This document shows positions 43,890 to 51,588 of a DNA stretch of 53,785 nt, in pieces. The stretch's first letter is position 1. The number at the start of each line of letters is the position of its first letter. Source of the DNA: an uncultured Ruminiclostridium sp. (GTDB taxonomy: Bacteria; Bacillota; Clostridia; Oscillospirales; Ruminococcaceae); contig CAJTTE010000017.1 in the NCBI GenBank assembly GCA_910579265.1, positions 1 to 53,785 of the forward strand. The letters are read 5' to 3'. The translations under genes were made by a program, and so were the position numbers. Under the pieces are notes generated by a model. It was not told the DNA's origin. It searched no databases and worked only from the letters and a program-made list of their open reading frames with translations.

Positions 43890-45034
43890 TGGTTTATTTG
43901 GACAACGCTGCTACCACATATCCTAAACCGCCCTCGGTAATAAGCAAAAACTCCTACGCAATGGTAAACTACGGCGCAAACCCGGGAAGATCCGGTCATA
44001 AACTTTCGATGGAAACCGGAGAAGCGATATATAACGCAAGAAAAATATGCGGAGATTTTTTCGGTGCGCAAACGGAAAACGTCTGCTTTATGCTTAACTG
44101 TACGGAAGCGATCAATACCGCTGTCAAAGGACTTGCTGAAGAAAAAAGCCATTTTATCACAAGTGATCTTGAGCATAATGCGGTTTTAAGACCCCTCACC
44201 GCCATTTCAAAAAAAGAAGGAATAAGTTTTTCGATTGCAGCTGTAAGCAATAATGACAACGAAACCGTAAATAACTTCAGAAGACTTATAAGACCGGAAA
44301 CCAAAGCAATAGTATGTACTGCCGCCAGCAACGTTACGGGAACGATACTCCCGTATAGACGCATTGCCGAGCTGTGCAGAAAAAATAATTTATGCTTTAT
44401 ACTGGACGCCGCTCAGGGAGCCGGGATACTGCCTATATCCCTTTCGGACGGAATAAATATAATCTGTGCGGCAGGTCACAAAGGTCTTTACGGTCCTATG
44501 GGCACGGGGCTTATGGTAACAGACGGGAAATTCAGGCTTAAAACGCTTATAGAAGGCGGCACGGGAAGCGCATCAAAGGATCCCGAAATGCCGGAATTTC
44601 TCCCTGACAGATTCGAAGGCGGAACAATAAACACCTCCGGCGCAATAGCGCTGGGAGCCGGAGTTTCATTCGTAAACGAAAAGGGCATAAGATCCATATA
44701 TGAACATGAATGGCAGTTATGTGCCTATGCGCACGGTCAGATGCGAAATATGAAAGGTATTATTCTTTACAACAGCTTTACAAGAAAAAATGCGCCGTTG
44801 TTCTCCTTTAATATTCAAGGCTTGGATTCGGATAAAACGGCGTCAGTATTAAGCGACCGGGGATTTTACCTGAGAGGCGGGTTTCACTGTGCGTACCTTG
44901 CACACCGAAAATTAGGGACATTGGAAAGCGGAACCGTAAGATTCGCACCGTCCGTATTTACGACTAAAAACGAGGTAAACGCTTTTCTGAAAACCGTCAG
45001 AAAAATTGCGGCATCGTCAAAACAATACCGTTGA
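43889..45034 (+). CDS. Class V aminotransferase, cysteine desulfurase-like
   Basis: 381 aa PLP enzyme of the NifS/SufS group, expected to remove sulfur (or selenium) from cysteine or selenocysteine. MVYLDNAATTYPKP N-terminus, CTEAINTAVKG, DLEHNAVLRPL, ILDAAQGAG (PLP Asp), and AAGHKGLYGP with the Schiff-base Lys198. A candidate catalytic Cys334 lies in RGGFHCAYLAH, the position used in SufS-type enzymes. It is coupled to the DUF3343 gene, which supports a sulfur or selenium relay. A strong terminator follows at 45242. Confidence 0.92.
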   Translation: MVYLDNAATTYPKPPSVISKNSYAMVNYGANPGRSGHKLSMETGEAIYNARKICGDFFGAQTENVCFMLNCTEAINTAVKGLAEEKSHFITSDLEHNAVLRPLTAISKKEGISFSIAAVSNNDNETVNNFRRLIRPETKAIVCTAASNVTGTILPYRRIAELCRKNNLCFILDAAQGAGILPISLSDGINIICAAGHKGLYGPMGTGLMVTDGKFRLKTLIEGGTGSASKDPEMPEFLPDRFEGGTINTSGAIALGAGVSFVNEKGIRSIYEHEWQLCAYAHGQMRNMKGIILYNSFTRKNAPLFSFNIQGLDSDKTASVLSDRGFYLRGGFHCAYLAHRKLGTLESGTVRFAPSVFTTKNEVNAFLKTVRKIAASSKQYR

Positions 45035-45241
45035 TCGTCTGTAAAGAAGTCGGATGTTTACCGTGTTAAAAAATCTCTGAGCTCCTTTGATTTTTATTTT
45101 AAAAAAACGCACTTGAGTTTTATAATATTGACCTGATAGATAAAGTCATTTTATCTAAAGCCTCATACGAAGCATATACGGCGTTTTCTGACGTCTCTGT
45201 TTTAGAACGGTAGCCTATGCCGTATTAAAGATCATATTCTG

Positions 45242-45284
45242 AAAATCGGGAAAACATTTTCTTGTTTCCCGATTTTATTTTTTG
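45242..45284 (+). terminator. Terminator of the DUF3343-desulfurase operon
   Basis: Arms AAAATCGGGAAA and TTTCCCGATTTT (12 bp) followed by ATTTTTTTG. It lies about 210 bp after the stop; the sequence between (45035-45241) shows no gene. Confidence 0.85.
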
Positions 45285-45365
45285 TAAGCAACAAACGGCA
45301 TTAATCGGTTAACATACTGTATCGATGAATATTTTGACATACAGACATGCGGGCGGCATTAACTA

Positions 45366-45394
45366 TTGCACTTTTTTTAAGGATATGTTAAAAT
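45366..45394 (+). promoter_or_regulatory. Promoter of the dagK-like gene
   Basis: TTGCAC (45366-45371), 17 bp spacer, TAAAAT (45389-45394), about 27 bp before the start codon. Confidence 0.6.
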
Positions 45395-45421
45395 GTTTTT
45401 ATAAAAGCCGAAAGAGAGGCG

Positions 45422-46336
45422 ATGAAATTGTCCGTATACTCAATTCTGTTTAATCCCTATGCCGGAAACGGCAAGGGTGAAGAAGAAACGAAAAAGCTTT
45501 CCGATATCTTGAATAACGATACTCTTCATTTTTATAATATGGCTGAAATTATAAACTATGAAGATTTTTTTGATAAGCTTCCCGAAGAAAACATTTTGGT
45601 GATAAGCGGAGGAGACGGAACGCTGAACCGGTTTGTAAACGAGGTGGATGAAAAATACTTTTCCCGCAGCATTTATTATTTCGCAACGGGTACAGGAAAT
45701 GATTTTCTATTGGACGTCGGCGGAAAAAAAGGCGATCCGCCCTTTAAAATCAATCAATACATAACAGATCTTCCTACCGTAACGGTAAACGGAGTAACAA
45801 GAAAATTCATAAACGGAATAGGCTACGGAATAGACGGCTATTGCTGTCAGGAAGGCGATAGACTTCGTCAGCGTCCCGGGAAAAAAGTAAACTATACTTC
45901 TATCGCAATTAAAGGGATGCTTGGAAAATACAGTTCTGTTGGTGCGGCGGTAACTGTTGACGGAAAAACAAAAAAATATAAAAAAGTATGGCTTGCTCCC
46001 ACTATGAACGGCAGGTATTACGGCGGAGGGATCATGCCGACTCCGAAGCAGGACAGGCTTGATAACGCCGCCTTGTCCACAATGGTCTTTCACGGTTCGG
46101 GAAGGCTGAAAACCCTTGTGATTTTCCCTTCCATATTTAAAGGAGAGCATATAAAGCATACAAAAGTTATAGATATATTTAAGGGCAGAAGCATTACTGT
46201 GAGCTTTGATCGTCCTACCGCTCTGCAAATAGACGGTGAAACGATACTTGACGTTTCCGGCTACACAGCTTGTGCCGATCCGAACGCCGGAAAAAAACAG
46301 AATCTGTCGAAAGCCGCGGTCTGCGACGTAAAATAA
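45422..46336 (+). CDS. Diacylglycerol kinase catalytic-domain (DagK-like) protein
   Basis: 304 aa soluble lipid kinase of the DAGK catalytic family, likely recycling diacylglycerol to phosphatidate. Motifs: NPYAGNGKGEEE (nucleotide-binding start), VISGGDGTLNRFVNE, FATGTGNDFLLDVG, and a C-terminal beta domain with LQIDGETI. GAGAGGCG precedes ATG. It has its own promoter and is followed 19 bp later by a DUF4261-like gene. Sequence does not distinguish DagK from related sphingosine kinase-like enzymes with other lipid substrates. Confidence 0.9.
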   Translation: MKLSVYSILFNPYAGNGKGEEETKKLSDILNNDTLHFYNMAEIINYEDFFDKLPEENILVISGGDGTLNRFVNEVDEKYFSRSIYYFATGTGNDFLLDVGGKKGDPPFKINQYITDLPTVTVNGVTRKFINGIGYGIDGYCCQEGDRLRQRPGKKVNYTSIAIKGMLGKYSSVGAAVTVDGKTKKYKKVWLAPTMNGRYYGGGIMPTPKQDRLDNAALSTMVFHGSGRLKTLVIFPSIFKGEHIKHTKVIDIFKGRSITVSFDRPTALQIDGETILDVSGYTACADPNAGKKQNLSKAAVCDVK

Positions 46337-46355
46337 AAAGAAAGGAAAACCGCAT

Positions 46356-47243
46356 ATGAGTAACAAAACATTTAAACAAGACCTGTCAAACAAGGAAGAC
46401 CCGAAAATTATATTTATGGTAAAGCTGCTTTTTAAAGAGCATGCGGAGATACCGGAAAAAAACAGGATGGAAAAAAAGCTTAAGGAGCATCTTGGAAATA
46501 TCGATTTGTTTTGGCATGACGAAAAAGGAGCCGGCGTCTCGGCAAAAGATCACATATGCCATTTCAAGGATGCGGACGTGCCTCCTCAATTTATGATTGC
46601 CGCCTGTACTGAATTTGATTCAAGTAAAATAGATGACTTTCACAGAAGCCAGTTTTGGGATTGTAATGAAAGCGATCGTATACTTTCCGAATGCAAATAT
46701 CAGATAATTGCCACCGATATGTTGGCTGCGGCTCTTGAACCTTTGGAACGGGCAAATATGGATATGGATTTTTTAGAAGCATTGGTGGAACTCTTCCCGG
46801 AATGTGAAGCGCTTTATTTTATTAATTCGGAAAAACTTTATTTGGCGGACGAAATACGAATGAACATAGGAAAAGATGACGTTCCCAGAAATTCAAGGTA
46901 TATCAAATATGCCGTAAACGTAAGATTTTTCAACATAGAAGGCACCGAGGGCGATATGATAGTCGATACTATGGGAATGAGCACGCTTTTTCTTCCCGAT
47001 CTTCAATATCATTATCATGACATCGATCCGAATCATGTAGTATACCATGCTAAATGCACCGCTTCGTACATACTGGATAATAATAATCCGATTAAAGAAG
47101 GCGATCCTATAGACTCCATAAACCGAGACGGAAACTTTGATCAGAAAGTTATGTGGAAATGCAGCTATGAAAGCTCATTGATACAGCCGGTAAGAGAAGT
47201 TATAGACATATGCATGAATGAATACGCCGCAGGACAAAGATAA
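46356..47243 (+). CDS. DUF4261-like protein (first of two)
   Basis: 295 aa cytoplasmic protein. The N-terminal half (MVKLLFKEHAEIPEKNRMEK, then HICHFKDADVPPQFMIAACT) and the central ATDMLAAALEPLERANMDMD followed by PECEALYFINSEKL resemble the DUF4261 arrangement. The same order of strand, helical ADM-type segment and YFINSEK/IYANGTV strand is seen in the gene at 47584. AAAGGAAAACC precedes ATG. It lies 19 bp after the dagK-like gene and is followed by a nested hairpin terminator. Function unknown; such proteins often occur beside SUKH genes in toxin-immunity loci. Confidence 0.65.
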   Translation: MSNKTFKQDLSNKEDPKIIFMVKLLFKEHAEIPEKNRMEKKLKEHLGNIDLFWHDEKGAGVSAKDHICHFKDADVPPQFMIAACTEFDSSKIDDFHRSQFWDCNESDRILSECKYQIIATDMLAAALEPLERANMDMDFLEALVELFPECEALYFINSEKLYLADEIRMNIGKDDVPRNSRYIKYAVNVRFFNIEGTEGDMIVDTMGMSTLFLPDLQYHYHDIDPNHVVYHAKCTASYILDNNNPIKEGDPIDSINRDGNFDQKVMWKCSYESSLIQPVREVIDICMNEYAAGQR

Positions 47244-47299
47244 TGAAAAAGAAGATTATTCCGGAACGATATATTTAAGTCATCTTCTGTCAGCATGCC

Positions 47300-47350
47300 T
47301 GACCGTGCGGTAATGAAATAATGTTTCATATCAGATTCCGGTCATTTTTT
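47300..47350 (+). terminator. Terminator after the first DUF4261-like gene
   Basis: Outer arms TGACCG and CGGTCA with an inner TGAAA/TTTCA stem, followed by TTTTTT. Confidence 0.6.
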
Positions 47351-47365
47351 CGTACACATGACGAT

Positions 47366-47545
47366 TTAAGGCAACACCGCACAATGATTGCGTGTGAATT
47401 GTGCAGTCAGATTTTACGTCAGCTTGCATAAATTCGACGCAGGAATACTGACGTATTTCAAGGATGATTTGTGTAAGATGGCGGAATATATGCAAGCAAG
47501 CCGCACGCAAAGCCGTCAGGCGGTCATTGTGCGGTATTGCCTTAA
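47366..47545 (+). repeat. Dispersed repeat family B, copy 3 (MITE-like)
   Basis: 180 bp copy with intact TTAAGGCAACACCGCACAAT termini, inserted between two DUF4261-like genes directly after a terminator. Its end lies 38 bp upstream of the next start codon. An in-frame ATG inside it would falsely extend the downstream gene by 40 codons. Confidence 0.9.
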
Positions 47546-47583
47546 AACGTATCAGGATTTTATCGATAAGAAAGGATAAAAAT

Positions 47584-48666
47584 ATGAATAAAGAACAGCT
47601 TGAACATGCTGAAAGCGAAATGATAAACTGGTTGTCCCATCCGGCGGAGCTTGGAAAAAAACCGGCAAAAATAGAATGTGCTAAGGAGTTTGATTATAAC
47701 GGACTTCATTACTATATTTTCAAATATAAAAAATCTACTTTGGGAAAATGGCTTTTAGGCGTTTGCGGCGGGTATGACGGCGATGATCTTGAAAACTGCG
47801 GACATGTATTCAGCGAAATGGAAGAATATAATGAAAACAACGCCGAACAAATGGCAGTAAAAATGGTTGACTCCGTGATCGAATATTGGAAGGAGCAGGC
47901 GGAAAAAGCGGAAAAGGCAAAGGAAAATGCAGGCACATTCGTAAACTTCGTGTTGCTTGAAGAAAGTGTATTCGATAAAAAAGCGTTTTTGAAAACGCTT
48001 AAGGATGAGTGGCAGGTAGAGGATGAAGAGCCCGATAAAGAGCTTGATAAAGAAGACGAAACCGTTATACTTAGTTATAACGGAGGAATTGCGGCGGTAT
48101 CCCTTATGCCCGCACCTGTTCCCGAGGACGAAATAGTATATCACGCGGGAAGAAACTTCCGTTGGAGTGACGCCATAGAAACCTCTAAACGTCATAAGGC
48201 TCATTTATTGGTATCGGTTATGGGAAGCAGAATGTCTCCTACCGAAGCCGGAACACTTTTGGTTAAGCTTGTGGATTCCTGCTGCAAACAAAAAGGCGTA
48301 CTGGGAATTTACGCCAACGGAACAGTATATCAGCCTGAGTTTTATATGGATTTCTCCCAATTTGCTAAAGAAGGTTTCCCTTTGTTTAATCTCGTGTGGT
48401 TCGGTCTGTATCACGGAAAAAACGGTATTTGCGGATACACTGACGGAATGCGAAGCTTCGGTTATGACGAGATAGAAATAGTAGACAGCAAGCAGGATCC
48501 AAATGATATAGTAAATTTTCTTTCTGATGTGGCGAACTACGTAATAACCTCCGACGTTATTTTACGTGACGGCGAAACCATAGGTTTTACTGCCGAACAG
48601 AAGCTCCCCATAACAAAAAGCCGCGCCTTAGCCGTAGAAGGAGAAAGTCTTAAGATAGGATTTTAA
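47584..48666 (+). CDS. DUF4261-like protein (second of two)
   Basis: 360 aa starting MNKEQLEHAES, with GAAAGGATAAAA just upstream; the longer frame beginning inside repeat B is rejected. N-terminal region: HYYIFKYKKSTLGKWLLGVCGGYDG. A helical linker rich in Ala/Lys/Glu (about residues 95-125) leads into a DUF4261-type domain: NFVLLEESVFDKKAFLKTLK, IAAVSLMPAPVPEDEIVYHA, SKRHKAHLLVSVMG, KQKGVLGIYANGTVYQPEFY. Cytoplasmic. Separated from its relative by a terminator and repeat B. Function unknown. Confidence 0.7.
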   Translation: MNKEQLEHAESEMINWLSHPAELGKKPAKIECAKEFDYNGLHYYIFKYKKSTLGKWLLGVCGGYDGDDLENCGHVFSEMEEYNENNAEQMAVKMVDSVIEYWKEQAEKAEKAKENAGTFVNFVLLEESVFDKKAFLKTLKDEWQVEDEEPDKELDKEDETVILSYNGGIAAVSLMPAPVPEDEIVYHAGRNFRWSDAIETSKRHKAHLLVSVMGSRMSPTEAGTLLVKLVDSCCKQKGVLGIYANGTVYQPEFYMDFSQFAKEGFPLFNLVWFGLYHGKNGICGYTDGMRSFGYDEIEIVDSKQDPNDIVNFLSDVANYVITSDVILRDGETIGFTAEQKLPITKSRALAVEGESLKIGF

Positions 48667-48681
48667 TAAATAATAGTCTAT

Positions 48682-48726
48682 AAAACGTGGACCGCCTTAA
48701 TTTTAATAAAGGCGGTCCATGTTTTT
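48682..48726 (+). terminator. Terminator after the second DUF4261-like gene
   Basis: Arms ACGTGGACCGCCTT and AAGGCGGTCCATGT followed by TTTT; strong 14-17 bp stem with one mismatch. Confidence 0.88.
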
Positions 48727-48734
48727 ATTTAGGA

Positions 48735-48956
48735 TCTGTCCGCACATAAATCGGCATTCGTACTTTCGTCATATTTTACCGATGACCTGCGTTTCGTCAT
48801 TTACTTTGCTATCTGCGTTTTTTTGCACCGACGTTGAGCAAATGACTTAACATATCGTTTGTTAAAATATCCTGACTTACGCGTAAAGCCTGCGAAATTT
48901 AGTCTTGTCCTCGGTAAAATCTAATCGGAAATTCACGAACAATTTTTATGTGGATA
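48735..48956 (-). repeat. Dispersed repeat family A, copy 2 (MITE-like)
   Basis: 222 bp, reverse to copies 1 and 3. Begins TCTGTCCGCACATAAA and ends TTTTTATGTGGATAGG; the ends are more diverged than in copy 1. Its ends resemble those of family D. It lies in the convergent gap between the second DUF4261-like gene and the xylanase. Confidence 0.65.
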
Positions 48957-49045
48957 GGTTTTTGTAAAACGTCTTTTAAAAGCTGAAATCGAAAAAACAA
49001 ATCACCTGATTTAATGTACCTTTCAAAAAGCATTATGCATCAGTA

Positions 49046-50011
49046 TCAGAAATCACAGATGGCATAAAAGCATTCCTTGCACCTTTGTTCTTCATCAAAT
49101 AAAAGTCCTCCGTTCTTTCTGCCGCTTACCGGAAAGTAATTAAGCCATGTCACAGCGTCTGAAGCCCCCCAGAAGGTGACTGCCTCAATTTCTCTGCTGT
49201 ATTCGCGGAATATTTTAAAGATATCCTTGTAAACTCCGGTCTGCCTTTTGTATTCTTCAAAAGTGGGCTGAGTATGCATTTCTCTGTCATCATACGGATA
49301 CAAAGAAACATCAAGCTCGGTAATGTGAAGCTTAAGACCAAGTCCGGCATACAACTCGATACCTCTTTTTATCTCATCAAAATTAACGGCATGATTAAGC
49401 CCCAGATGACATTGTAATCCCACTCCGGAAACGGGGATTCCATCCGCCAGCATGGATTTGATCTTATTGATATACTTATCCCGCTTTACAGGGTCGAACT
49501 CATTATAATCATTATAAAAAAGTGTCTTTCCCGACAAATATTTTGCGGCTGTCTCAAAAACCCTTTCAAAATAATCCTCACCCACCGTATCGAGCCATAA
49601 TGTTTTTCTGAGATAAGCCTCATGATCGTCGATCCCCTCATTGATACAGTCCCAGCAATAAATTTCGGGATACCTTTCCGAAAGGATCTTGATATGAGCA
49701 TCGAGCCTTGCCAGCGCAATATCCCGGTCAGCTCCGTCGAAAAGCCAGTCCGGCACCTCATAATGCCAAACAAAATTATGTCCGCGAACAGCGATTCCAT
49801 TGTCCATAGCAAAACGATATATCAAATCTGCATCGTCAAATTTGTATTCATTTTCATGGGGATGTATTATTCCGAACTTCATCTCGTTTTCGCAGGTAAT
49901 GCTGTTAAAATGCTTCAGTATAAGCTCCCGATGGCTTACAACCGATTCGGGATTAACCGCTGCTCCAATCAAAAAATAATCCTTATAAATGTCCTTTAGG
50001 CTGAACTGCAT
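49046..50011 (-). CDS. Endo-1,4-beta-xylanase, GH10, apparently intracellular
   Basis: 321 aa (beta/alpha)8 glycoside hydrolase. Family GH10 marks: ENEMKFGIIHP, RGHNFVWHYEVPDWL, the acid/base Glu125 in CWDCINEGIDD, FYNDYNEFDP, VGLQCHLGL and the nucleophile Glu232 in LHITELDVSLYP, then VTFWGASDAVTWL. There is no signal peptide, carbohydrate-binding module or anchor, so it probably trims imported xylo-oligosaccharides. AAAGGAG precedes ATG. No transporter or other sugar gene is adjacent. Confidence 0.95.
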   Translation of the reverse strand: MQFSLKDIYKDYFLIGAAVNPESVVSHRELILKHFNSITCENEMKFGIIHPHENEYKFDDADLIYRFAMDNGIAVRGHNFVWHYEVPDWLFDGADRDIALARLDAHIKILSERYPEIYCWDCINEGIDDHEAYLRKTLWLDTVGEDYFERVFETAAKYLSGKTLFYNDYNEFDPVKRDKYINKIKSMLADGIPVSGVGLQCHLGLNHAVNFDEIKRGIELYAGLGLKLHITELDVSLYPYDDREMHTQPTFEEYKRQTGVYKDIFKIFREYSREIEAVTFWGASDAVTWLNYFPVSGRKNGGLLFDEEQRCKECFYAICDF

Positions 50012-50457
50012 AATACCGCTCCTTTCATAAAATCAAGATAATACCTAATCGTTTTTTCGGGGGCAGTGGTTATTGCCCCGCGCATCCGCCGCTCTTACCG
50101 TATAACGGTCTGTTTAAACCTAAATATCCCCTCCCCTCAAAAGATGTACATTTTTTTCACATCAATTCCCATTACAAATGTACACATTTATATTCGGGCA
50201 TCTGTAAAAGCACATAAACTTTTATTTTTTGTCATATGCACCCTTAAAATAAATCAACAGACTTTAACAGACTTTGACACTCCGTTTATACAGCGTCTAT
50301 TATTTAAAATCATCCTTGCATTTCTTTTTGAACTTGCTTGCCGCCCGATCAAGAGAATATATACTGATCATCTGGAATGTGCAAACACTTGCTGCCGGTC
50401 AAAAAAATTTTGTCAGCCGGCAATGTACTGTCCGTTAAATTACCGGATTTTCACAAA
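50012..50457. other. Non-coding gap upstream of the xylanase
   Basis: AT-rich with short inverted pieces (ATGTACATTT and AAATGTACAC near 50145-50190). No gene is supported. A xylanase promoter or regulator site may be here but none is convincing. Confidence 0.35.
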
Positions 50458-50671
50458 CTGTCCGCATAAGAATGACATGTGGATTTGCGAGGAGATTTTA
50501 CCGGGTACAAAACAAAATTTTACAAGATTTCCGATATAAATCAAGAAATTTAAAACACGATGTTCGATCATTTCCAAAAAATCGGCGCAAGGATACGCCA
50601 AAAGCAAAGCAAATGACAAAACGCAAGTCATAGGTAAAATATACCGAAAAAAGCGCCAATTCTCATGTCAG
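50458..50671 (+). repeat. Dispersed repeat family A, copy 3 (MITE-like)
   Basis: 214 bp, same orientation as copy 1, sharing TTTTACCGGGTA, ATCAAGAAATTTA and GCAAATGACAAAACGCAAGT. Ends CTGTCCGCATAAGAAT and ATTCTCATGTCAG form an imperfect inverted repeat. Confidence 0.7.
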
Positions 50672-50770
50672 TAGTTAATTATATATTAACTTGAATCACG
50701 CGCCGGGTAATTTAATTTTGCAAAAATATAATCGATCCAGCAATACTGTATCCGTGAAATGCAGTTTTAA

Positions 50771-50924
50771 AGCATGTTCACATAAAATCGATATGCAGGT
50801 TTTCGAGCGTATTTCTACCCCTTGCAAGATAAAATATCGCAGGAATATTATAATATAAAAAATTAATACAGCAAGCGGCAAAATTAGCCTAAAGGCTGCG
50901 TGCCCTGCTTTATGTGAACTCTCT
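50771..50924. repeat. Dispersed repeat family D, copy 2 (MITE-like)
   Basis: 154 bp with terminal repeats GTTCACATAAA and TTTATGTGAAC (perfect 11 bp core). The interior matches the copy at 34336-34496. Confidence 0.7.
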
Positions 50925-51073
50925 ATAAATCATCTTGCCCCGATCTACAATCGTAACGCAATTAAAAACATTATCCTTCAAGCATTAAAATCGCTTTGCT
51001 TTTTTCATATCGACAACTTTTAGGTTATAAAAAAGCTTTTTTTAATTTTACCACACGTACTTCTATAAGTCAA

Positions 51074-51122
51074 ATAAAAAAGTCACCGTCAGGCAAAATT
51101 GATCTGCGATCTGGTGACCTTT
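51074..51122 (-). terminator. Probable terminator of trpB
   Basis: On the minus strand, AAAGGTCACC pairs with GGTGAC followed by TTTTTT. It lies about 470 bp beyond the trpB stop, with repeat B copy 4 in between, so the insertion may have pushed the terminator away. Confidence 0.6.
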
Positions 51123-51197
51123 TATTTAAATTTAAACCTTTGCCTAAGCATATACTGTCGACACATGCTTAAACCTATAACCGAATAAAATCGATCT

Positions 51198-51373
51198 TTA
51201 AGGCAACACCGCACAATGACCGCCTGACGGCTTTGCGTGCGGCTTGCATATTTTCCGTCATCTTATACAAATTCTCCTTGAAATACGTCAGTATTCCTGC
51301 GTCGAATTTATGCAAGCTGACGAAATATCTGACTGCGCAATTCACTCGCAATCATTGTGCGGTGTTGCCTTAA
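51198..51373 (-). repeat. Dispersed repeat family B, copy 4 (MITE-like)
   Basis: 176 bp, same orientation as copy 2, with a 4 bp internal deletion and intact TTAAGGCAACACCGCACAAT termini. It lies between trpB and its probable terminator. The remaining 51374-51588 sequence shows no supported gene. Confidence 0.88.
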
Positions 51374-51588
51374 TTACTGACCGGAAATGCATAAAACAAA
51401 CATAAACACGATTTTATTCTCATTGGTAAAAGCATACCCTGAGCCGAAAGCTCCATATGGGCGTTTTTTGAAATTGATCTTGCCGGCTGACGACAGGAAG
51501 GCGAGAATAACTGAAATAGAACTTCGGCATCACAGACATGCTTTAAAACGCATAATACAATTGATCCTGAAAATATTCCGCATCACGA

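Noticed and set aside
45707..46393. Minus-strand 228-codon frame
   Set aside because: Antisense shadow of the dagK-like gene; Cys/Phe/Tyr-rich with no motif.
47464..47583. Longer N-terminus for the second DUF4261-like gene
   Set aside because: The extra 40 codons are repeat B sequence; a ribosome site supports the start at 47584.
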